Assembly: GCA_048497495.1 (NCBI GenBank)
Contig: JAFHCF010000139.1
Location: 1-39,821, forward strand
DNA length: 39,821 nucleotides
Direction: 5' to 3'
Source of the DNA: JAFHCF01 sp048497495
GTDB lineage: Bacteria; Pseudomonadota; Alphaproteobacteria; Rhizobiales; Ancalomicrobiaceae
Shown: one piece after another, positions 23,575 through 29,708 of the stretch
Position numbering within the stretch: the first letter of the stretch is position 1
How the letters are laid out: the number at the start of each line of letters is the position of its first letter
Made by a program: the position numbers and the translations under genes
Notes under the pieces: generated by a model
What the model saw: the letters and a program-made list of their open reading frames with translations, nothing else
Told to the model about the DNA's origin: nothing
Database searches by the model: none

Positions 23575-23831
23575 GAAATCCTCGGCGGCTGATCGTTCAT
23601 GTTCCAGATCGACTCGAAACAGGCCCCGCAGATCACCCTGAGGGGGTGGGGCCGTTCCGTTTCGGTTTCCATCGCCTTCGCGCAGTCGTCACACCACGCG
23701 CAGGCTATTCCGCGATCGTCCTCGAACCAGTGGAAGCCGCAGGTCTCGCCATCCTTCAGGCTGGCCTCGACGGCCGAGCAGGCGATGGCGACGTGCTGGC
23801 GCCCATGGTTGGGGCAATCGACGTCCTTCAT
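23571..23831 (-). CDS. Cys-rich, zinc-ribbon-like protein between nuoD and nuoE
   Basis: An 86-residue protein with eight cysteines (6, 18, 31, 44, 47, 50, 68, 71) and several histidines. The spacing CPNHG, CGFHWFEDD, CAWCDDC and CGAC is that of a small metal-binding, probably zinc-ribbon-like, fold. There is no signal peptide, so it should be cytoplasmic. I do not recognise the family. Both ends overlap neighbours by four bases (ATGA with the nuoD stop and with the nuoE start), so it is translationally coupled inside the peripheral-arm genes. That suggests a role with NuoD or NuoE, for example assembly or Fe-S handling, but this is inference from position. Confidence 0.75.
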   Translation of the reverse strand: MKDVDCPNHGRQHVAIACSAVEASLKDGETCGFHWFEDDRGIACAWCDDCAKAMETETERPHPLRVICGACFESIWNMNDQPPRIS

Positions 23832-25021
23832 CGATCGACGTCGCCGAAGACGATGTCGAGCGAGCCCAGGATCGCCGCCACGTCGGCGAGGAGGTGACCC
23901 CGGTTCATGAAGTCCATCGCCTGGAGATGCGCGAACCCGGGAGCCCGGATCTTGCAGCGATAGGGCTTGTTGGTGCCGTCGGAGACGAGGTAGACGCCGA
24001 ATTCGCCCTTCGGCGCCTCGACGGCGGCATAGACCTCGCCCGCGGGAACATGAAAGCCCTCGGTGAAGAGCTTGAAATGATGGATGAGCGCTTCCATCGA
24101 GCGCTTCATGTCGCCGCGCTTGGGCGGCACCACCTTGTGGGTCTCGGAGGAGACCGGTCCGACCATGTCCTTGCCGAGCAGCCGTTCGACGCACTGCTTC
24201 ATGATGCGGTTCGACTGGCGCATCTCGTACATGCGGATCAGGTAGCGGTCGTAGCAGTCGCCGTTCTTGCCGATGGCGATGTCGAAGTCCATCTCGTCGT
24301 AGCACTCGTAGGGCTGCGACTTCCTGAGATCCCACTTGGCGCCCGAGCCGCGCAGCATCACGCCGGAGAAGCCCCAGGAGAGCGCCTGCTCGAGGCTGAC
24401 GACGCCGATGTCGACGTTGCGCTGCTTGAAGATGCGGTTTTCGGTCAGAAGCCCCTCGAGATCGTCGACCACCTTCTCGAAATTCTCGCAGAAGCCGCCG
24501 ATGTCCTGCACCAGCCGCTCGGGCAGGTCCTGGTGGACGCCGCCGACGCGGAAATAGTTGGCGTGCATGCGCGCCCCCGAGGCCCGCTCGTAGAAGCCCA
24601 TCAGCTTCTCGCGTTCCTCGTAGCCCCACAGCGGCGGGGTGAGCGCGCCGACGTCGAGCGCCTGCGCGGTGACGTTGAGGAGATGCGACAGGAGCCGGCC
24701 GATCTCGCAATAGAGCACCCGGATCAACTGGCCGCGCTTCGGCACGGTGAGACCGATGAGCCGCTCCGCCGCGAGGCAGAAGGCATGCTCCTGGTTCATC
24801 GGGGCGCAGTAGTCGAGCCGGTCGAAATAGGGCGTCGCCTGGGCGTAGGTCTTGTTCTCGATCAGCTTCTCGGTGCCGCGATGAAGCAGCCCGATGTGCG
24901 GATCGACGCGGGTCACGACCTCGCCGTCGAGCTCCAGCACCAGCCGCAGCACGCCGTGCGCGGACGGATGCTGCGGACCGAAGTTGATGTTGAAGTTGCG
25001 TACCGTCGCTTCGGCGCCCAT
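23828..25021 (-). CDS. nuoD: NADH-quinone oxidoreductase subunit D
   Basis: The 397-residue 49-kDa-type subunit forms the quinone pocket with NuoB. It shows FGPQHPSAHGVLRLVLELDG with the conserved pocket His residues, HRGTEKLIENKTY, YCAPMNQEHAF and the C-terminal LGSLDIVFGDVDR. It is a separate protein, not fused to NuoC as in E. coli. The start at 25021 (MGAEATVRNF) is chosen because family similarity starts there; the longer frame enters the upstream small gene. Confidence 0.96.
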   Translation of the reverse strand: MGAEATVRNFNINFGPQHPSAHGVLRLVLELDGEVVTRVDPHIGLLHRGTEKLIENKTYAQATPYFDRLDYCAPMNQEHAFCLAAERLIGLTVPKRGQLIRVLYCEIGRLLSHLLNVTAQALDVGALTPPLWGYEEREKLMGFYERASGARMHANYFRVGGVHQDLPERLVQDIGGFCENFEKVVDDLEGLLTENRIFKQRNVDIGVVSLEQALSWGFSGVMLRGSGAKWDLRKSQPYECYDEMDFDIAIGKNGDCYDRYLIRMYEMRQSNRIMKQCVERLLGKDMVGPVSSETHKVVPPKRGDMKRSMEALIHHFKLFTEGFHVPAGEVYAAVEAPKGEFGVYLVSDGTNKPYRCKIRAPGFAHLQAMDFMNRGHLLADVAAILGSLDIVFGDVDR

Positions 25022-25056
25022 CGCGCGGTCCCTCGATCCTTCGTCCCTCCCCCTCT

Positions 25057-25245
25057 TCAGGGGAGAATTCCGAACCTGGTGATCAGCCATCCGATCACCG
25101 ACCCGACCGCCACCAGCGCCATCCAGCGCCAATTGCGGACCCATGTTCTGTCCCAGACCATGGTCCCCAGCCGTTGAGCCGTGGTCACGATCGGGACTAG
25201 GAGGACGACGAACAGGAGCGTCAAGACCACGGGGCCGATGCTCAT
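25057..25245 (-). CDS. Small membrane protein between nuoC and nuoD
   Basis: A 62-residue protein with two hydrophobic helices (about 4-22 and 40-58) separated by a basic, Trp-rich segment (MVWDRTWVRNWRWM). No family is recognised. It lies 19 bases after nuoC and 35 before nuoD in the operon direction. The ATG at 25245 is preferred over in-frame starts further upstream, which would overlap nuoC and add a basic, hydrophilic extension. It may be an accessory membrane peptide of complex I, but only its position supports that. Confidence 0.55.
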   Translation of the reverse strand: MSIGPVVLTLLFVVLLVPIVTTAQRLGTMVWDRTWVRNWRWMALVAVGSVIGWLITRFGILP

Positions 25246-25264
25246 GCGCGTCTCGTCACCTCCC

Positions 25265-25870
25265 TCAGTTCGACTTCGCCTTCTCGTCACCGGGCAGGAC
25301 GTAGTCCGGACCTTCCCAGGGGCTCAAGAAATCGAAATTGCGGAATTCCTGCGTCAGCTTGACCGGCTCGTAGACCACCCGCTTCTCGGTCTCGTCGTAG
25401 CGAACCTCGACGTAGCCCGACATCGGGAAGTCCTTGCGCAGCGGATGACCGTCGAAGCCGTAGTCGGTCAGGATGCGGCGCAGGTCGTGATGACCGGTGA
25501 ACAGGATGCCGTAGAGATCGTAGGCCTCGCGCTCGAACCAGTCGGCGCCGGAGAACAGCGCGGTGGCCGACGGCACCGGCGTGGTCTCGTCGGTCTCGAG
25601 CTTGATGCGGATGCGCATGTTCAGCGTCGGCGACAGCAGGTGGTAGACCACGTCGAAGCGCTTCTCGCGCGCCGGCCAGTCGACCCCGCAGATGTCGGTG
25701 AAGGAGACGAACTTCAGCTCGGCGTCGTCACGCAGGCAGGCCAGCACGTCGAGAATGGTCTCGGGGCTCGCCGCGAGCGTCACCATGTCGACACCGACCG
25801 ACCAGCCGGCGATCTTCGTTCCGAGCTTGGCCGCGACGGTCTCGCCGAGAGACTGGAGCGATTGAGCCAT
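25265..25870 (-). CDS. nuoC: NADH-quinone oxidoreductase subunit C
   Basis: The 201-residue 30-kDa-type subunit includes the family motif ERMAYDLYGI-like EREAYDLYGILFTGHHDLRR followed by ILTDYGFDGHPLRKDFP. It scaffolds NuoD in the peripheral arm and binds no cofactor. The start at 25870 gives the normal length; nuoB lies 44 bases upstream. Confidence 0.96.
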   Translation of the reverse strand: MAQSLQSLGETVAAKLGTKIAGWSVGVDMVTLAASPETILDVLACLRDDAELKFVSFTDICGVDWPAREKRFDVVYHLLSPTLNMRIRIKLETDETTPVPSATALFSGADWFEREAYDLYGILFTGHHDLRRILTDYGFDGHPLRKDFPMSGYVEVRYDETEKRVVYEPVKLTQEFRNFDFLSPWEGPDYVLPGDEKAKSN

Positions 25871-25914
25871 GCTTCCTCGACCTTTCCGGGCATCTCGCGA
25901 TGCCGCTTGCCATC

Positions 25915-26496
25915 TCAGCGTTCGATCGTTCCGGTGCGGCGGATCTTCTTCTGCAGGAGAAGAACGCCGTAGAGCAGCGCCTCGGCGGTGGGCGGGCAGC
26001 CCGGCACGTAGACGTCGACCGGCACGATGCGATCGCAGCCGCGCACGACCGAATAGGAATAGTGGTAGTAGCCGCCGCCGTTGGCGCAGGAGCCCATCGA
26101 GATGACGTAGCGCGGCTCCGGCATCTGGTCGTAGACCTTGCGCATCGCCGGGGCCATCTTGTTGGTCAGCGTGCCGGCGACGATCATCACGTCGGACTGG
26201 CGTGGGCTGGCGCGCGGCGCGAAGCCGAAACGCTCGCAGTCGTAGCGCGGCATCGCCATCTGAATCATCTCGACCGCGCAGCAGGCGAGACCGAAGGTCA
26301 TCCACATCAGCGAGCCGGTGCGCGCCCAGGTGATGAGATCGTCGGTCGCCGTGACGATGAAGCCCTTGTCGGCGAGTTGCTCGTCGATCGTCAGGAAGAA
26401 GGGATCGTCGGCGCCGACCGGCTTGCCGGTATTGGGATCGATGATGCCCTTGGGAGCCTGAGCGACCAGCGGGGAAGACGGTTGGATCAGTCCCAT
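25915..26496 (-). CDS. nuoB: NADH-quinone oxidoreductase subunit B
   Basis: The 193-residue PSST-type subunit holds the terminal cluster N2 next to quinone. The ligands are the tandem cysteines 72-73 (GLACCAVEM), Cys 137 (MGSCANGGGYYHYSYS) and Cys 167 (VPGCPPTAEALLYG). The N-terminal 45 residues are variable. The start at 26496 overlaps the nuoA end by ten bases. Confidence 0.97.
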   Translation of the reverse strand: MGLIQPSSPLVAQAPKGIIDPNTGKPVGADDPFFLTIDEQLADKGFIVTATDDLITWARTGSLMWMTFGLACCAVEMIQMAMPRYDCERFGFAPRASPRQSDVMIVAGTLTNKMAPAMRKVYDQMPEPRYVISMGSCANGGGYYHYSYSVVRGCDRIVPVDVYVPGCPPTAEALLYGVLLLQKKIRRTGTIER

Positions 26497-26852
26497 TCCA
26501 GGGCCCCCTTCTTCCACTCGTAGACGAAGCCGATGGTCAGCACGCCGAGGAAGGTCATCATCGACCAGAAGCCGAACCAGCCGAGCTCGCCGAAGGCGAC
26601 CGCCCACGGGAACAGGAACGCCACTTCGAGATCGAAGATGATGAACAGGATCGACACCAGGTAGAATCGGACGTCGAACTTCATGCGGGCGTCGTCGAAG
26701 GCGTTGAAGCCGCACTCGTAGGCCGAGAGCTTCTCCGGATCGGGCTTCTTGTAGGCGACCAGGAACGGCGCCACGAGAAGAGCCAGACCGATGACGCAGG
26801 CGAGCGCGAGAAAGACGACGATCGGCAGATATTCGCTGAGCAGGCCTTGCAT
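26487..26852 (-). CDS. nuoA: NADH-quinone oxidoreductase subunit A
   Basis: The 121-residue ND3-type subunit has three membrane helices. The loop after helix 1 carries the conserved YECGFNAFDDARMKFDVRFY with the switch Cys; helix 2 shows FIIFDLEVAFLFPWAV. It is the first gene of the operon; the start at 26852 gives the family length. No nuo gene lies upstream. Confidence 0.96.
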   Translation of the reverse strand: MQGLLSEYLPIVVFLALACVIGLALLVAPFLVAYKKPDPEKLSAYECGFNAFDDARMKFDVRFYLVSILFIIFDLEVAFLFPWAVAFGELGWFGFWSMMTFLGVLTIGFVYEWKKGALEWD

Positions 26853-27275
26853 GGCGACCCCGTTCCTCTCCTCCCGCGGCGGGGAGGCGAACCGCGCGCC
26901 CCGAACGACCGTCGATCGGGGTGCTCTCGTCGCCCCTCGAGCGCGGCGGCCGTTCTCGACCGTCGATGCGCCCTCTCGGCGACGCTTCGACGAAACCGCC
27001 ACTGCGACCCGTCGTCACGAGGCACGCTTAGCTCAGCCACCCCCGCGACGCAAGCGCCTTCGCCCGCTCTTTTGGTCGGGGCTCGACAGGCCGCCCACCG
27101 CGCCGCGGCGCCGCCCCCACCACCCCCAACCGCCCGACTCGACGAGCGAAATCCCGGAATACCCCCGGGGATCGGCCGATCGACCGCCATCGACCTGCTG
27201 CGATGCAGCGCGGACGGCGGCGAGGACCACCGTAGTTCCACGCGGTCGACGCCGCGAAAGAGCGCCTTCATCCAT
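26853..27275 (-). promoter_or_regulatory. nuo operon leader, with a weak promoter candidate
   Basis: No gene is supported in this GC-rich stretch upstream of nuoA. On the minus strand a possible promoter reads TTGCGT (27048-27053), a 17-base spacer, then TAAGCG (27025-27030), about 175 bases before the nuoA ATG. The match to the housekeeping consensus is weak, so this is only a pointer to where transcription may begin. Several open frames on both strands here lack recognisable protein character. Confidence 0.2.
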
Positions 27276-27335
27276 CCTCGTGGTCAAAATCTGACGCTTG
27301 CGTCCCGCAAGCGCCAGATTGATTTGACCACGAGG
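27276..27335. repeat. 60-bp imperfect palindrome
   Basis: CCTCGTGGTCAAA (27276-27288) pairs perfectly with TTTGACCACGAGG (27323-27335). Inside it ATCTG pairs with CAGAT and CGCTTGCG with CGCAAGCG around a TCC loop. The result is a 26-bp stem with one mismatch and a 3-base bulge. It lies between divergent nuoA and tRNA-Asp, outside any gene. It could be a strong RNA hairpin, a repeat-family member or a protein site. Confidence 0.8.
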
Positions 27336-27360
27336 TCACAAAGTCGGTGGTTCTGATTCA

Positions 27361-27387
27361 CGAGACGGATGGGACCCATCCGTCTCG
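27361..27387. repeat. 27-bp perfect palindrome
   Basis: CGAGACGGATGGG and its perfect complement flank a single A, 25 bases after the 60-bp palindrome. In DNA it is a symmetric site; in RNA it would form a stem of about ten pairs with a small loop. The remaining bases to the tRNA (27388-27676) show no gene I can support. Confidence 0.8.
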
Positions 27388-27676
27388 ATCGAACCACCAG
27401 GGAGCCGGCGCGGCGGCCACGCGCCCGTCGCAATGCTCACACTCTGTTATTTTTGTGGACCGCCCCGGACCACCCGCCGCCGGCGGCGGAGACCGGGAAA
27501 CCGCCCCACGGCGAGCCTTCGCCGCCTCCCGCGCCCGATGCGGGCTTCGCCGGCTTATCCACAGCACCGGCGCGAGAGTGAAAAACATCCCCGAGAAGAG
27601 GCGCTTGACACCGGGAGCGGGGCACCTTAAACGACCCTCCATCGCCGACGGGGTTCGCCCCGGACGCGGCACCCGC

Positions 27677-27753
27677 GGGGGTGTAGCTCAGTTGGTTAGA
27701 GTGCCGGCCTGTCACGCCGGAGGTCGCGGGTTCGAGCCCCGTCACTCCCGCCA
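27677..27753 (+). tRNA. tRNA-Asp (anticodon GTC)
   Basis: A complete 77-base cloverleaf. The acceptor GGGGGTG pairs with CACTCCC (one G-T pair); the D arm is GCTCAGTTGGTTAGAGT; the anticodon arm is CCGGC-CTGTCAC-GCCGG with anticodon GTC; the T arm is GCGGG-TTCGAGC-CCCGT. The discriminator is G and CCA is encoded (27751-27753). Confidence 0.98.
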
Positions 27754-27769
27754 TTTTCTCCGGAAAATG
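27752..27769 (+). terminator. Short stem-loop abutting the tRNA 3' end
   Basis: CATTTTC pairs perfectly with GAAAATG around a TCCG loop, and the stem shares the last two bases of the tRNA CCA. It may mark transcript termination or processing. No T-run follows. The rest of the gap to 27953 has no gene I can support. Confidence 0.35.
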
Positions 27770-27953
27770 ATCGCGATCGCCGAACGGACCGCCCACCGGC
27801 GGGCCGCTTTCGGCGTATTTCGCCCATGTGCCGTTTCGATACCGCCCACCCCGGTCGATTTCCCCGACCGCCTCCGCCAGAAGCACGCGCACGCGCGCGA
27901 GGTTCGGTGTTCCCGTCCGGGTGGAAAGCCGGGCTCGGCTCGGGGGGGATCGC

Positions 27954-28307
27954 TCAAACCACCGGCGCGCCCAGCCCGAAGCTGTAGGGGACCGGTCCGG
28001 AGAAGGCGAGCACGTCGCCCTCGTCGAGCGCCGCCTCGCGGTTGACCCGACCGCCGCCATAGAGCCCCGGCGAGACGTCGCGGCCGTTGCGCAGCACCAG
28101 GAAGACGTCGTCGAGCGGCAGCCGCAGACGATCGACGACGTCGCCGACGGTGGCGCCGGCGGCGAGTTCCAATCGCCGCACCGGCCCCTCGGGTCCGCCA
28201 TGCCGGGTGAGGCTGTTGAACAGGCGCACCTCGATGGCGATCGTGCCACCCTCGGCATTGTGGCCGAGCCCGACGTGTGTCGCCCCCGGATGGTCCCGCG
28301 TGGTCAT
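27954..28307 (-). CDS. MoaD/ThiS-fold protein lacking the C-terminal Gly-Gly
   Basis: A 117-residue protein. From about residue 22 it reads as a beta-grasp (ubiquitin-like) MoaD/ThiS domain: IEVRLFNSLTRHGG, LELAAGATVGDVVDRLRLP, DVFLVLRNGRDV and LDEGDVLAFSGPV. Sulfur-carrier members end in Gly-Gly, which is thiocarboxylated; this one ends GLGAPVV, so it cannot work as a normal carrier unless trimmed. The N-terminal 20 residues contain HVGLGHNAEGG and are an extra. It is divergent from a degenerate moeA gene with an Fnr-like site between them, and a canonical MoaD is encoded later at 36487. It may be a cofactor-insertion partner for the aldehyde oxidoreductase rather than a sulfur donor. The start at 28307 is the ATG nearest the domain. 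Confidence 0.75.
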   Translation of the reverse strand: MTTRDHPGATHVGLGHNAEGGTIAIEVRLFNSLTRHGGPEGPVRRLELAAGATVGDVVDRLRLPLDDVFLVLRNGRDVSPGLYGGGRVNREAALDEGDVLAFSGPVPYSFGLGAPVV

Positions 28308-28387
28308 CGCTCGTTCCCTCCTTCGCCATGGTCCGCGCGTCCGTCGCCGGCCCACGCCCGACGATAGGCGGCCCGGCTTCGTCGCTC

Positions 28388-28401
28388 TTGATCGCGGTCA
28401 A
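28388..28401. promoter_or_regulatory. Fnr/FixK-type box between divergent moaD-like and moeA-like genes
   Basis: TTGATCGCGGTCAA matches the Fnr/FixK consensus TTGAT-N4-ATCAA in nine of ten positions. It lies about 80 bases upstream of the moaD-like start and 178 upstream of the moeA-like start. Such sites give low-oxygen control in Alphaproteobacteria, which would suit an oxygen-sensitive pterin enzyme system. The wider gap (28308-28578) holds no gene. Confidence 0.5.
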
Positions 28402-28578
28402 GACTCGTCGCGCGCCACGGTCGTTTGCGACTTTCGGGCAACCCGGGCGTCGTCCACCCTTGGCGGCAGGCGCGGGCCCGTGCGATGTAGAGTATCAATA
28501 TGCTCGCCCGACCATGACCCGTCACGGCGGCGAACCGGCGCCGGGCCGGGAGCGGGACTCGAGGAGACGAGGCCGGTG

Positions 28579-29667
28579 ATGACCAGCGACCCGCCGATCG
28601 CCCTGACGCCGCTCGCCCGTCTGCGCGCCGATCTCCTCGCCGCCGCCGGTCCGATCACGCCTCGTGCCGTATCGCCTTTCGCCGGGGTCGGGGCGATGTT
28701 GGCTGAGCCCGTGGTGGCGAACCAGCCGGTGCCGGCCCGCTCCGTGGCGCTGATCGCCGGTCACGCCGTCGCCTCGGCGGAGACCGTCGGCGCCTCGCCC
28801 TATGCCCCGGCGACCCCGTCGCGGCTCGTCGCCGTCGCCGCCGGCGACGCCTTGCCCACGGGCACCGACGCGGTCGTCCCGGCCGACGCCGTCACCCGCG
28901 ACTTCGGCTTCGAATCGGTCCAGCAGGCGGTGGCGCCGGGCGAGAATCTGCGCCGCGCCGGCGAGGATTTCGCCGCCGGTCACCCGGTCGCCCGCGCCGG
29001 CGAACGCCTGACGGCGCGCGCCGCCCTCCTGGCGCGGGCGATCGGCCACGACACCGTGGCGATTCGCTGGCCGCGCCTCGTCCTCGGCCACGACGGCGAC
29101 CCGGCGGCCACCCGGGCGGCCGACTATCTCGCCGCCCTCCTCGGCGACGGCCGGGCCACGATCGTTTCGGGGACCCTGACGGATGCCGCGACGCTCGAGG
29201 CCGATCTCCGCGTCCTGATCGGCGGCGCCGAGATCTCGCTCGCCGAACCGGCGGCGAACGCTCTCGCCCGGCACGGCGTCCGGCTCGGCGCCGGCGCCGC
29301 CCTGCGCGGCTGCGAATCGCTGCTCTGGGGCACGATCGCCGGAGGCCCCGCCCTGGTGGTCCCGTCGCGCCCCGAGGCGGTGGTCGCCGTCGCCCTCACC
29401 CTGATCGAGCCGCTTCTCGCCGCCCTCGCGGGCGCCGCGACCCGGCCGCGCGCCACCGTGCGCGCCCTCGCCCGCAAGCTCGTCTCGCAAGTCGGGATGA
29501 GCGAGATCGCGCTCGTCGCCGAGAGCGACGACGGGCGCTTCTGGCGGCCGCTCGCCACCGGCGATCTCGCCTGGAGCGCGCTCGCCGCCGCCGATGCCTG
29601 GATCGAACTGCCGCCCGAGAGCGAGGGACTGGCGGAGGCGACACCGGTCGCCGCCCACCGCCTCTGA
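28579..29667 (+). CDS. Degenerate MoeA-like molybdopterin-binding protein
   Basis: The 362-residue protein has the layout of MoeA, the molybdenum insertase, but key parts have changed. Residues 1-50 match the MoeA start (LARLRADLLAAAGPITPRAV, AEPVVANQPVP). Where MoeA has the PPFDxSxMDGxA motif it reads PVPARSVALIAGHAV (51-64). GTDAVVPADAV (95-105) and the GENLRRAGEDF segment remain. The molybdopterin-binding domain lacks the GGTSxGxxD loop and is shortened, and the C-terminal domain IV is present in altered form. It probably no longer inserts metal by the standard reaction and may serve a dedicated cofactor role. It is followed 41 bases later by a complete MoeA fusion. ATG at 28579 with GAGGAG upstream (28561-28566); a GTG directly before is possible. 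Confidence 0.75.
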   Translation: MTSDPPIALTPLARLRADLLAAAGPITPRAVSPFAGVGAMLAEPVVANQPVPARSVALIAGHAVASAETVGASPYAPATPSRLVAVAAGDALPTGTDAVVPADAVTRDFGFESVQQAVAPGENLRRAGEDFAAGHPVARAGERLTARAALLARAIGHDTVAIRWPRLVLGHDGDPAATRAADYLAALLGDGRATIVSGTLTDAATLEADLRVLIGGAEISLAEPAANALARHGVRLGAGAALRGCESLLWGTIAGGPALVVPSRPEAVVAVALTLIEPLLAALAGAATRPRATVRALARKLVSQVGMSEIALVAESDDGRFWRPLATGDLAWSALAAADAWIELPPESEGLAEATPVAAHRL

Positions 29668-29708
29668 CCCCGCCCATCCGACCCGCCCGCCGCCGAGGAG
29701 CCATCGCC

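Noticed and set aside
27752..27953. Phage or island attachment site at the tRNA-Asp 3' end
   Set aside because: No integrase gene and no second copy of the tRNA 3' end is visible in the window.
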